This document shows, one piece after another, positions 1 to 11,384 of a stretch of DNA of 64,000 nt. Under the pieces are notes generated by a model. That model was given only the letters and a program-made list of their open reading frames with translations. It did no database searches and was not told the origin of the DNA. Source of the stretch: Pleurodeles waltl (Eukaryota > Chordata > Amphibia > Caudata > Salamandridae). Made by a program: the position numbers and the translations under genes. Location of the stretch: contig NC_090446.1 of the NCBI RefSeq assembly GCF_031143425.1, forward strand, positions 1,027,669,066 to 1,027,733,065, in the 5' to 3' direction. Position 1 is the first letter of the stretch. Every line of letters begins with the position of its first letter.

Positions 1-174
1 CTCCCTCCCCACCAACCTTCGCAAAACTAAAGACCTCCTGCTCTTCAGAAAGAACCTCAAGACATGGTTGTTTGAACAGTGACCCTCCTTCCCTCCCTTT
101 GCCTCCCCCCAAGCGCCTTGAGACCCTCGCGGGTGAGTAGCGCGCTCAATATATTTTTTTTTTGTGATTGATTG
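1..174 (+). mobile_element. 3' end of an L2/CR1-like LINE
   Basis: Bases 2-82 read in one frame to a TGA stop and end in a peptide closing with LKTWLFEQ. This is nearly the same as the last codons of the long LINE at 34.9-38.4 kb (LKTWLFDQ). The short 3' UTR that follows shares the block GCGCCTTGAGACCCTCGCGG and the GTAGCGCGCT block with that element, and ends in GATTGATTG at 166-174, the short tandem tail typical of L2/CR1-type LINEs. The left part of the copy lies outside the window. Alignment to the second copy inside this window makes the assignment strong; the clade name is from general knowledge of these families. Confidence 0.88.
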
Positions 175-405
175 TATGCCTGATGGTTGTTTTGTCTGAA
201 TATATCTGCTTTAGTTGGTTATGGTTACAAGCCAATGATAAAGGCTAAAGGCTTGATTAGTTCACTGAGTAAAGGTATATCCAAAGCCATGGGCCTGAGC
301 TGTTTATAATGAAATCTTATGACGAATGAGGTATGTATGGCCATTTTATTGCGAAAAACATTTACTAAAGCCAAAAGGCTTTTAATGGTGGATTGTTGTC
401 ACTGT
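175..405. other. no recognisable feature
   Basis: AT-leaning single-copy-looking sequence between the LINE tail and the hairpin-chain element. I see no long reading frame, splice-flanked segment or tandem array. Confidence 0.5.
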
Positions 406-979
406 GGGGGTCATTACTCTGACCGCCAGGGGTAATGTGGCGTCCGTACTGCCAACAGGCTGGCGGTACGGAGACGGCCGCGGTCGCACCGCCGGGGCCG
501 GTGGTTTCCCGCCGTTTTAGCCCCGGCGGTGATTATCCGCCAGGGCAGCGCTGCAAGCAGCGCTGCAAGCAGCGCTGCCCTGGGGATTATGAGTCCCCTA
601 CCGCCAGCCTGTTTCTGGCGGTTTGCACCTTCAGGAAGAGGCTGGCGGTAAGGGGTGTCCTAGGGCCCCTGGGGGCCCCTGCACTGCCCATGCCTCTGGC
701 ATGGGCAGTGCAGGGGCCTCCTAACAGGGCCCTGGCAGCTTTTCACTGTCTGCATAGCAGACAGTAAAAAGCGCGACGGGTGCTACTGCACCCGTCGCAC
801 GGCCGCAACACCGCCAGCTCCATTAGGAGCCGGCTCCTATGTTGCGGCCTCATCCCCGCTGGGCCGGCGGGCGTAAACTTGGTTTGCGCCCGCCGGCCCA
901 GCGGGGATGTCGTAATGGGGTCCGCGGGAGTGCGGCCGCACGGCGGTTACCGCTTCCCGCCAAGCTTGTAATGACCCCC
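406..979. mobile_element. multi-hairpin non-autonomous DNA transposon (copy 1)
   Basis: The element is bounded by perfect 12-bp inverted termini, GGGGGTCATTAC at 406-417 and its complement at 968-979, flanked by TGT on both sides (403-405, 980-982), a possible 3-bp target duplication. Inside, a chain of GC-rich hairpins nearly fills the element. Arms are at 488-498/520-530, 541-554/569-582, 674-694/698-718 (21 bp perfect, TCT loop), 745-753/757-765, 773-783/788-798, 801-810/840-849 and 851-873/887-909 (23 bp perfect). No transposase is encoded; small open frames here are by-products of the GC content. A related copy lies at 28852-29405. A 3-bp duplication would suit a PIF/Harbinger-like enzyme, but that assignment is inference. 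Confidence 0.8.
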
Positions 980-984
980 TGTAT

Positions 985-2426
985 GTCATAGGCTGTAGCC
1001 AAGTATAGCAAGGTTTGCTACTGAACTTCCCCTCTGGCAAGCCAGGGACTATAGGATTTTTACTGTGATGATCCCTATTAGGCTTTGAAAGAAGTTGCAT
1101 ATTGTTTCGCCAATTTGTGTGTACCCAAGTACACAAGCTCTGACTGATGCACTTTTACCCAGTGAGCAGTACAGAGACTTGAGAAGACTTTGGGCAGCAT
1201 TTCCAGCACCCCCAAAAGATTGTGTTGCTCTGTACTGAAGAAGAACAACTATCCTGAAACACGTGTCTAGAGATACACGCCACTGGCTGCACCAACAAGG
1301 GTGAAAAACTGAAGACTGAAGTGTTATCATGCACTGCATTTACCATGATGCATTGGAGCAAAACGGAGTGCTGGGATGTGAGACAGTGTGCCCCCACCCT
1401 CTTTTTGACGTGTGCCAGTGCTTTGCAATGAATATATATGATCTATGCTCATGTATACCTAAACAACTTTAGAATGACACCAATAAAATCTTTTTTCTAA
1501 AAAGGCTGTCATGTCTGACCAAATAGAGCTATTCTATCCTAGGGTCTAAGTGGGAGAATATCCACCAAGTTGGTGCCTCTAAAAGACTGGGACAGTTAAG
1601 CTGCATGGTAGCCACAAGAGCAGACAGAATTTACTGGTGTTTCAGAAGCAGAGGCCTGTCAGAAAGTGTCCTGATTTCCTTCTATACCAGTCTGCGTCTG
1701 TGCCACACATATGTTGAAATCAGGCAAGCAGCCGTAATATAGGAATGAAGCAAGTTGAACACCTATGCAGTTTAGGAAGTAATTTAGGGGAAAAAACTAA
1801 TTTGGTTTGATAACACCACACTTCAGTTGTGTATCTAATGATTTAAGTGGGTGAAAAATGAATTTATTTTACACTTTTTTGTGAGACATCTGGTCGACCA
1901 TATAGTTTGAGAAGCCCACTGTCAATATTTAAAAAGGACAATTTACTTGTGAGCCGTTGTTTAAATTCAACCAGATGCCTTATACACGTTATCTTGAGTG
2001 GACTATCTCTAGACAGCTCATAATGGGGAACAATTTATCAACCGTCCTTTTATGTACCTATGCACGATATGAAAGGATGGTTTATAATCTTTTTAAAATG
2101 TCTTTGGCACTTATTTGTTATGTCTAATGATGTACAATAAATTAGTTTTGATGTATCTGCTCTATTCTCACTAGATATTTTGTTGTCACGAGGTGCTCAG
2201 TAGGAGATATCCATTTATAAGCACCCAAACATTGCATGAAAAACTGATGAAACTTATCCAATAACAATTGAGGTGTTTCTGTCGATGGAAAGTTGAGAAA
2301 GATTGGTCCCCTTAAAGCCCTTTTTGTTGTGTATCTTGGCAGCCCGGGCTGTAGAGACTACGCCAGAGCTTGTTAGCTGTATGAGATAAATAAATAACAC
2401 ATTAAACATTACTAAGATCTGGGGAA
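985..2426. other. unannotated interval with a possible retroelement 3' end
   Basis: No convincing coding region. Around 1482-1500 an AATAAA signal is followed by short T and A runs. That could be the polyadenylated 3' end of an old retroelement whose body (about 1200-1480) I cannot classify. The rest appears unique or too decayed to place. Confidence 0.4.
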
Positions 2427-2559
2427 GTGATGGTCTTTAGTGGATCAAAGGCACTCGTGTTTTCCTTTCATACCACTTTCTTCTACAGTCTCAATGATGG
2501 ATGCATTTTTTTCTCCCTACATCTTTCTGAAATCCAGCCTATCTCATTCTTTCCTACAG

Positions 2560-2721
2560 TTATCAATGGTACATATGCAACTATTACTCTGTGTGATCTA
2601 CAGAGAGGCCAAGAATTGGATGTTCATGTAGTGTGCACTCCTTTGCGACTCACTGACAGGAACTGTGAGAAACTCCCACTGCTTTCAACCTCAGCTTCAG
2701 TGCTCTCAATTGTACGCCTCC
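2560..2721 (+). CDS. candidate internal coding exon of a host gene
   Basis: A 162-bp open segment is preceded by a pyrimidine-rich acceptor ending TTTCCTACAG (AG at 2558-2559) and followed by a near-consensus donor GTAAGTAA at 2722. Length is a multiple of three. Both ends fall after the first base of a codon (phase 1-1), a class common among extracellular modules. The frame gives about 54 residues, including GTYATITLCDLQRGQELDVH, with three cysteines and a run of alternating hydrophobic residues. That pattern loosely resembles the strand E/F part of an Ig-like or fibronectin III-like fold, but I cannot name the protein. It is not similar to any transposon frame in the window. No partner exon is visible here, as expected if introns are tens of kilobases. 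A chance open frame between chance splice sites remains possible. Confidence 0.55.
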
Positions 2722-3475
2722 GTAAGTAACTACCCACAATCTGAACTACCCTAAACACTTGGAGGCGGCTCAGTGCAAAATATGCATTATACGAAGGCCA
2801 TATGTTGCAACAAAAAACTAGAGGAACAGACATCTTGAAAAAGGTAATACAAGATGAAATAAATGTGAAATGTAAACAGGAAATGTGTTCCTGAGATGCA
2901 ATATCTTAAGGGTATTTACAGTCGTCAGTCTGTTGTAATACTGTTAAGGACATTAATATAGAGCCGAAAAGGGACCTGCATCAAAGTCAGTTTTAATAAC
3001 TGTCGGGTCTTTGACCCGGCACACTTACAGCCCTGGCTGTACCACAAACCGTACCATAGGAAGAACGGCCAGGATGTCCCACCGGGGCACCCGCTCCGCC
3101 CATTTCGGGCCTCCTCTTGAGTAGCGCAAGGTTCCTCAGCCAGTGATGCTCTACCTGCAGTAACAGGCTACGATTAGCACTATTCATGCACTTTTTTAAT
3201 TCAAGCTTGACATTGACATGGTTCTGCTGGCTCCGTACTAGTCACCTGTGGGTATGTGCTAATGACAATGGCGGATAAGGCGACAGGTAGATGGCATACA
3301 CGTGAATGGACATTTGCTGATTCACTGGGGATGGCACAATGTGTGCTTTTGTCTTCTAGGCTGCTTAAGCGAATAGAAGTTATTGTCATCTGCAGACTAT
3401 GTGGTCAGCTGTGAGAGATTAATTTTAATATAGTAATTTATTTTCAAGTCCTGATGAACGCTACTTGTCACTTTT
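2722..3475. other. intergenic or intronic sequence, unclassified
   Basis: Starts with the putative splice donor. At 3001-3020 a small hairpin (TCGGGTC, three T, GACCCGG) begins a moderately GC-rich block up to about 3200. That block could be the edge of an LTR or other repeat, but I find no matching far end or target duplication. Confidence 0.35.
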
Positions 3476-5307
3476 GTAATTGTAATTGTAGTTGTAATTG
3501 TATTTATATACCTATTAGTACAAATAAATAACCATATCTAGATAGATATATATAATGAAAATATAAATGTTTGCATTTACAAGGATATGCAGTCCATTGC
3601 TGTTTGAGTATGGTGGTTATGTAGGAAAGAGTCAACTCTTGAGTAGTCTTCTGAAGATAAGATAGTTACCTATAGATCTTATATTTGAGAGCAATGAATT
3701 CCACATTTCAGCTGCTTAAACAGAGAAAGATGTACCACTTATTGTATTTTTCGTGTATGATGAGGTTTTGAGGCGGGAGGTTTCTTATTTGAATGTACTT
3801 TGTGATTTTATTCCTGATGAAGGTGGATCTTCTGGCAATCAGTAACCAATGTAGGGCCCTCAAGGCACGGGAGATGTGGGCTTGAGGCTTTACATGTAGA
3901 CAAGTTCTGAACGTGTTGTCGTTTTTTCATAGTAGAAAAGGTGGTCCATGGTAGAGGCCATTGGCGTAATCCAGTTTAGATAGTACAATAGAGATAGTAG
4001 CCTGTATCTTGTGTGGACATCCAAGGTGGGGGAACATGCATCACAGAGTGTTCATAGTGATTAAACTGGATCTTGCTAATTTGTCCACTTGAGCAATCAT
4101 TGTTAACTTGGAACCCATGGCAATTCCAAGTTTCTAACTTCCTTAGATATTTTAACAGGTGGTCTCTGATCATCAGACCAGGCGCAGAGTGGGTCATAAT
4201 TTTTTCAATCATCACATGTGAGTATTTCTGTTTTGGATGCATGAAGTTTGAGATGGCTCTTGACATTCACTGATCAACGACTCTGAGGCAATTGAAGATT
4301 TGTGAGTTTCCAATTTCTTTGGAGCATTCCAGTTTAAGGATTATTTGTGTGTCATCTGCATAGTTGTAGCATGTGAGTTAAAATTTATTGATTATTGCCG
4401 GTAATGACATCATGTAGATGTTGAAAAGCATGCGTGAGATGATTTAGCCTTGAGGGACTCCTGCTTTTGTGAAGGGTTTGAATGAGAAAATTAGAGTATG
4501 GATGACATTTGTTCTGTTTTGAAGGCAGGATGTGATCCAGTCACATGCAGTCCCCTCTATTCCTTCCTCATGGTGTCTTTGTATTATGGTGTCATGGTCA
4601 GCTGTGTCAAAGGCATCAGAGAGGTCCAGGAGACGCGGTGCAGTCTAGTGTGTTTTTAGGATCATTCCCGATAGTGATGAGGGTAGATTCAGTGCCTTTT
4701 CCAGGGCAGAGTCCAGTTTGGTAGTCTGGAAGTATGAAGTTATCTTCAATGATCTTTGACATCTGGGCAAAATCTGCTCTTTTTATCAGTTTGCCCAGGA
4801 AAGGTGCATTTTTAATTCGTCTGTAATTGTTGGTTTCATGCAGGACCAGGTTTGTTTTCATTCATAATGGGTGTATGTATGCCTTTTTAAGGTCTTCAGG
4901 AAAGATCCCTGTAGTTAAAGAATTATTGATGATTCTTCTCACTGGTGTGGCAGCAGAGGAAGACAAAAGGATGTTCATGAAGATGTGTGATGGACAAGGG
5001 TTAGAAGGGCAGCTGGAAGGCCTGCTTGCTTTGACCAGATCCATAAATTCATTTTGTGATATTTGTTTGAAAGAGTGCAGAGGTTGGGTTGACTTACTCT
5101 AGGAAGGGATCTTTGGAAACAGGTTTGTGCTGGTGGTTTTCCTTTGTTTTAAATAGGAGTCCAATGTGTAAGCCTTGGTTGTGTAATGTTTTGCCAGTTT
5201 GTCTGTAAATTCTTGACTAATGGGCCGCAATTCTTCCATCCATTTAGGTTTTCAAAATTCATCAAGAATTTTGTAAAATTCTTTATTTTCAAATATGGCA
5301 TTTTGAA
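3476..5307 (-). pseudogene. old L2/CR1-like LINE, reverse transcriptase half and 3' tail
   Basis: Read on the minus strand, this is the 3' half of a LINE ORF2. It runs from a pre-RT segment (about 5250-5050) through NNYRRIKNAPFLGKLI (about 4820-4780) and LLDLSDAFDTADHD (about 4630-4590) to GVPQG (4448-4461). The catalytic YADD box is at 4351-4362, followed by a frame-broken C-terminal region to about 3560. Several stops and frame changes show it is long dead, although the YADD box survives. It ends in an AATTAC-type short tandem tail at 3476-3512, matched by another tail at 50842-50862. The 5' endonuclease half lies at 11385-13020; the two were separated by an L1 insertion. Family placement rests on the RT motifs and the tandem tail. 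Confidence 0.8.
5293..5307. repeat. left target-site duplication of L1 copy A
   Basis: ATATGGCATTTTGAA here recurs as ATATAGCATTTTGAA at 11370-11384, with one mismatch in 15 bases. Both sit in the minus-strand L2-like LINE, so the pair marks the insertion point of the L1-type element between them. Confidence 0.7.
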
Positions 5308-6694
5308 GAAGAGTTGTGGTTTGTGCAGCCAATATGACGGCTGCAGTCTGAGCGAGCTCCGCCAACAATCCTGGTTATCGCTATAATCTTACTGGAGAAT
5401 CGCCATTGTCACACACCAACTGCACTGCCACTTTTAGTGGAACTGCAGCTGCCTCAGGATGAGACACTGAGCTAGTGGGGGACCGTGGGAGGCACTAATG
5501 TGGACCAATGATGGGGACTGACATGGTGGCCTGCGCAGTGTGACACCACAACTGGAAGCACCTGAGGGGCTGCATGAGGTAGATCGGAGCAGCTTTTGTG
5601 GTGTGGGAGATGCACTGAGGTGCTAACCAAGGGACACTTATGTAGTGTTGCTGTTGTGGTGTGTGGTGGTGGTGTCCTGGCGACTATTGGGCAGCTGACC
5701 ACGTGTGAACATCACTGGAGTGAACATCACTGGAGAGCAGCCCACACAGCAGCGAGTCTGGCAGCTACTGTTAAGGGGGGCACAGGAGTGTGGTTGTGCT
5801 GCTTCGTGCCTGTTTGTACGACTGCAGACTTGCGTTGTACTGCTGCGTATTGGTTAACACCTTGAAAGCTTCGGCTGCAGCAAGAGCCGGGCAGGCGAAC
5901 GGCCTGGTGGCCGGAGCGCTGCTGCATCGCTCCCTGCGTCTCCCATCCGAACTTCTATGTTTCCCCTCATGGGCACACTGCTGAGTGCACTGGTAGATTG
6001 GCCACCCCTGAGGACCCTCGACTTGGACGCCCATATATCGAGTGCCACTACAGGGGTTTGTAGTAGTTTTCTACATGCTCTGCTGCCGACGATGCCATAA
6101 CACTGGGCTCAGCACTGCGTAACGTTAACAAGGCTGTCTTCCTCCCATGTTTATGACAGCTCAGTAGCATCTGCATTGCTCTCCTGATGCATGTATATAC
6201 GACCTGTATATAGACAGCTATATATTGTCCATTACAATTGAACACATTCAATCACTATACAGCAGTGACGCTTTCTGCACATAAAGATTGCAGCTATTTC
6301 ACATGTGACCCTGCATCATTAACTGCAAGTGTCTCTTGCCTACACCAATGGGTTTGCTCGTGCTGCCACATTGGGCGATTATCCCTGACATTGGTAAGTG
6401 GGCCCCTTCTGGCTCAAGTGCATTGAGATGGAACTCTGCCACTCTGATGTGCCGCCTTAGCATCACCTGTTCTAATGCAATCTATGTTGACTCAGGTCCA
6501 ATTAATGTGAATAATGGTTATCCATGAACACTGTGCCCACCACTGCTGCATATATTACCAGAGCTGCTTACACTGTGGGGAACCGACAAGTGCATTATAG
6601 GAGGCAAGGTTGAATCACACTGCTCTGTCTACCCAGCCACTCACAAAATCGATAAAACCGCACGACAGGACATAGAACAGTATCCAAGTAATCT

Positions 6695-7729
6695 GTGGAC
6701 CTTGAACAAGAAGCGAACAGTACTGATGTACCGAACAATAACGACTGCACTCATTCCCTAAGCAATACACGTGATTCTTTTCCAGCTGCAGTGGAGAAAA
6801 TTGGTTCATACCTGGAGACCACCCAAATCTCCCTAGAGAACAACATCGCCACTGTGACTTCAGACTTGACTCTGCTGCACGCAGATCACCAGAAGCTTGT
6901 AGACAAAGTGTACTCCGCTGACCTCCCCATATCAGCTTGGGCCAAAGGTAACTGGCTTTGGCTCCAACATGCGCAAGTTGACAAAACAAGTCATGACCCT
7001 CAAGTGGCGCATATGTCTTATGTGAGGCACTGGTTGCAACATGTGTTGCTTCAAGATTCCCTATCTCAGTGCTTCTTTGTGGAGCGCACCCATCGAGTGC
7101 CAACGCGCCGACCGCCTCCTGGTGCCAACCCCAGACCACTTTTGATTAGATTGCTCCACTATAGGGACAGAGATGCAGTGTTGTGCGAGATTCAGATATT
7201 GCAGGACATCAAAGTTGATAACGCATCCATAATGTTTTTCCCAGACTACACTATACTGGTGCAGAAGCATAGGAGTTAATTTCTTGCAGTAAAGCGGCGG
7301 TTCAATGACCTTGGTGTACGGTATGCAATGCTGTTCCCTTCCAAACTGAGAGTCACCTCTGGAGGCAAGATATTCTTCAACACTCCTGAAGACACATGGG
7401 ACTGGCTGGGACATGCTGCATTGGTGGGATCGGACTGGTCGGCCACTGCAAAACCTACAAAGCCTTGCCTGGGATGTTGTGTTGGCAGAATTGGTTCACA
7501 TCACCCTGCACAGATGAAGGCCTCCCCACACTTTGAACCAGTCAGAAAGGAAAGGCATAGGGCATTACAAAGTGCTGCAATTATATACAAAGGGGGACAG
7601 GGCTTAGACACAAAAGATAAGTCCGACAAATCAGGCAGCGATGCTGGCTCCTCGGCTTCGGAGCCCTTCACTCCGGAAACGCTGTTCCTTCCAGGCGTTA
7701 CTCCACAAACATCAGCTGTTATTATCTAA
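6695..7729 (+). pseudogene. L1 ORF1-like RNA-binding protein, copy A
   Basis: One frame from ATG at 6695 to the TAA ending at 7729, broken only by an in-frame TAA at 7277-7279. Residues 1 to about 80 look helical and could form the coiled coil that trimerises L1 ORF1 proteins. Residues about 125-190 contain FVERTHRVPTRRPPPGA, then RDRDAVL and IMFFPDYTILVQ, the conserved core of the L1 ORF1 RNA-binding region. After the stop the frame continues with FLAVKRRFNDLGVRYAMLFP and a WDWL box near residue 240. In the family this protein coats the element RNA and acts as a nucleic-acid chaperone. The remaining C-terminal tail is low complexity and weakly conserved. Confidence 0.78.
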
Positions 7730-8205
7730 TGCTTTGGTCCTTCATTTGAACTGCATTTGTGATTTTACATTATTGCCTTAGAGGGTCCACAGTCGACAGG
7801 TACTGTAATGATGTTCGTATTACTTGTAGATACCTCCGGTGCCGCATACGCCTTCCATATACCACACATGGTATTGCTACCATGACGTGACTGGCCACCA
7901 AACTAATCCTCCAAAACAGGGTGTTCTTCTGCTTTGCTGTCTGGTCTTTTCTTCTCTTCCCCCCAGCAGCTACATTGCTGATTATCCCTTACAAATATTG
8001 TTTACTTGAATGTTTGGGCAGATGCTGTTTGCTTTTTTGCTCTTTTGGTATTCATATTTTTTTTCCTTATGTTGATTGATTGTACTTTGAACTCACGCTC
8101 TCGTCTATAAATGAGGTTCACTGTTACTTACCCTGCCATGATGCTCACACTATTAAGCTCTCACCCCTGCATAGATGTGCCCCAAAAACTGGAAGTCCTA
8201 TCACC

Positions 8206-10878
8206 ATGAACATGGGCCACTTTAACATAATGATGTGGAATGTGAGAGGCATGCACACACCCGCCTGTCGCTATGTGGTTTATTCCTATTTGAGACAATA
8301 CTCCACACATATCGCACTATTACAGGAAACACACCTTATACATACAGAAAGCCCTAGATTACAGAAGAAGTGGCGTGGCCAGGTATTTGCAACTACCTCA
8401 CTTATGTAGGCACACTGGTATGGAGAAGACCTGGAACCCCATTTGTAGTCACTGACAAATTGTGTGACCCAGAAGGCCACTATGTCTTAAATGTGGGTAG
8501 ACACCACCCATGCCCACCTTGAGATTACTGCCTACCTTACTGGAAGATCCACCGTTTAGAACTTCTCTTGGCTCTGCTATCTCTGCTTACTTCAACACTA
8601 ATACGGACACGGGTTCCAAAAAATTGCTAGAATGGGACGCATTTAAGGTAAAAATAAGATGCCATTGCCTTGGTGTTCAAGGTAACATGAACCTCCAACT
8701 CACCAGAGACATCACGAAGTTGGAACTCATGTTGATGGGGCTGGAGACAAGAGAGGCCGGGAACCCTTCTATCAATGGGGAACAAGCAAGGGCGTGTCAT
8801 GTACATGTTGCTTTGCTGGAAAGACTGAGATGCCTCGATTTTGCTGCCCATTCGGCCCCTACTCATTCAGCTGACAGGGCCTGTCACCTTCTGGCATGGC
8901 TTATCAGGCAAGACAGGCTTCAGCAACTCTTAATGGTGTTGCGATCCATGGTGGATCCGATGCTTTATACACAGCACGCCATTCATGCTGAGTTTACGAG
9001 ACATAACACTGGGATATATCAATCCCCTTGGACCAAAGGCTAGAGATGGAGAAGGCAATCACCCTGGGGGAAATTACTGCAGTTATCCAATCACTGTTCA
9101 CAGGTAGAATGCTGGGACCCGACGGACTATGAGAGGAACTCTACAAAACATATACTACCCAACTAGCTCCACATCTGTTGAGGGTTAATGAAGAGGCCGC
9201 TGTGCTGGGCCGCTTGCCTGCCTCCCAACAGGAGACAACAGTGATTCTTTGATAAAAACCAAACAAAACCTCAGAACTTATTGGTTCCTATAGACCTTTA
9301 GCACTACATAATACAGATTATAAAATATTAGCGAAAATATTGGTAACACAGTTAGCGCCCCTGCTTCCAATGTTGGTCCACCCAGATCAGAATGGGTTTG
9401 TACCTGCATGCAATACTACACTCAATCTGCATCACTTTTTCAGGATCATGACATATGCTGGCTTATTGCACCTGTGTGCTGGATGTTTGGTTTCAGATTT
9501 GCAAAGGGGTCCTCATTCCCTGGAGTGGAGGTATCGTTTTGATGTATTAGCCTGATTTGGCATAGTACACCACTTTATTCATTTAGCTAAACTTCTATAC
9601 ACCAACCCCCGCATCAGGGTGAAGACAGGGCCCCTCATTTTGGATTCCGTTGCTATCCATAGAGGAACCAGACAGGGATGCCCACTGTCACCTTTACTGT
9701 TTGCATTAGCAGCTCAGATCCAATGGATTGCACGCTGGATGGTAGGACTCCCTTCCAGACACAGCTACACCCTTTCCTGCCTTAAACCTGCCCACCATAC
9801 TGCACCTCTTTCACCCTTGCATATGTGAACGAGTACCAAATGTATTATTATTGGGAATGGCATGCCGCTGTTACTGCAGATTCACTACTCATGTGATCCC
9901 TACGCTCTAGGGTTGGCACTACTGGGCACCCTGTGAACATGCGGACCCACATTGCAAGCCGAAATTACAACATGACATTCTGCTGGCATACACACTGTGG
10001 GTAAACTTCCTAGGGTGGCGCACTAGCGACATATCAGTCACTAATGGAAGAGGATGGCCTCCCTCAGGTTAATTTTTGCTTCATAATTTGACACTTATGA
10101 CTTTAGCGAATCACTGGGTGACTCAAGCGACAGAGCCATCGATCCACCTTACGGTACAATACTTGCATGTTATGGGTTAGGGTGGGCATTTGATTCGCTG
10201 GTTCACTGAATCATTGCTTATCCACACTGCACCAGACCTTCTAGCCCTTCGGCAGCATTGGGAGGCAGAAGTAGCATGCCCTTGCACAGACAAGGACTGG
10301 GCGGCTAGCCTTGGAAGTCCTCAACACATACCACGCAACATCCACTTTAAGCTTATACAGATGTATATTGTGCACAGAGCCTATCTTACACCTGTCAACA
10401 TTATTAGGATTTACACTAGATTAGATGCGGCCTGTCCCAGATGTGCACAGACAGATGCCACTCCTCTACACATGCTATGGGAATTCCCTAACCGGCAGAC
10501 ATACACGATAGGGGTGACATTGCGTTTAATAGCTAGGACAGAACGCCCAGATTTGCCTAAATAGGATGCCTCCTGGGTTTGTACCATAGGCACAAAAAAC
10601 ATAGAGTCAAATCCAGATTTTTAGATTTAGGCCTTATCACTTGTAGATGGAAATCACCCACACCACCACAACTTGAGGCCTGGGTGCAATCAATGAATAC
10701 CTGGGTGCAGGCTGAAAGCGTAGTACTACGCCACGAGGACACACAGGGCCAGAAAAAGTGTCCCATTGCTACACAGTTGGATACCATCTTGCTAGACTTG
10801 CAGAATGGCAGTGTGCAAGAAGTAGACAGTGGCGAAGAGTCGTTACCAGCACCGGTAGGAGAGCCGGCAGAAGATTAA
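8206..10878 (+). pseudogene. L1 ORF2-like endonuclease/reverse transcriptase relic, copy A
   Basis: The N-terminus carries the apurinic-type endonuclease start (NIMMWNVRG, then IALLQETHL). The middle and end of the endonuclease are missing: by about 8520 the sequence is already in the linker that follows it, so roughly 150 codons were deleted. The linker is open at 8510-9043. The reverse transcriptase is recognisable as SYRPLAL (about 9283), VHPDQNGFVPA (about 9375) and GTRQGCPLSPLLFAL (about 9665). The catalytic box at 9822-9833 reads YVNE instead of YADD. The C-terminus (10190-10564) keeps a CPRC half of the usual zinc-knuckle-like motif, but the later cysteine is lost. Several stops and frameshifts; not functional. 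Confidence 0.78.
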
Positions 10879-11384
10879 TGCTTCTCTCAAGACCTTAGAA
10901 GGTGGTTTCTATGTACAGTATGTCAAGTTACAACCAGTAGGGTCACTCACAATCAGGAGCAGGGTTTGATGAAGGGGATGAGTACTTAGCACGGACGATT
11001 CACACAGGAGTCACTTGATAGATGTTCCATATTGTAGAGATATTGTTTTCATGAAAACCTGGTTCTGAGTTATATGTTAAACTACCCCTTTTTGAAGTGA
11101 GATGTGCTTTCTCTTGCATGTTATCGCAAGGGATGCCCTACTAATGTCTAACTTAGACAACATATGTATGTATGTGAACTATTTGCTTAATTTGTCAGTT
11201 ATTGTAGCACACATCGCTGTAATTTTGTTAATAAGGTGGAAAGTGCCATATGTTATGCATGCATTTATTTGTTCCTATACACATACCATGTATAGAAAGT
11301 TCTGGTTGACTATATTTTCATGACGGTTATATAACTAGAAAATGCTTATAAACAGTTTTAAACAAGCAGATATAGCATTTTGAA

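Larger units (their letters stand above)
5308..11369 (+). mobile_element. L1/Tx1-like LINE, copy A
   Basis: About 6.06 kb bracketed by a 15-bp target duplication. It holds a GC-richer 5' UTR of about 1.4 kb (5308-6694), an ORF1 relic (6695-7729), a spacer, an ORF2 relic (8206-10878) and a 3' UTR of about 0.5 kb without an obvious poly(A). It inserted into an older L2-like LINE in the opposite orientation. The order ORF1 with an RNA-binding domain, then endonuclease plus reverse transcriptase, is that of the L1 superclade. The endonuclease box IALLQETHL and the ORF1 motif FVERTHRVPTRRPPPGA agree with Tx1/L1 elements of amphibians and fish. The copy is disabled in both frames. Confidence 0.82.

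Noticed and set aside
435..971. 110- and 63-codon frames and GC-rich stems that could be read as a gene or a structured ncRNA
   Set aside because: The region is an inverted-repeat transposon with defined ends; the frames are composition artefacts and there is no evidence of a functional RNA.
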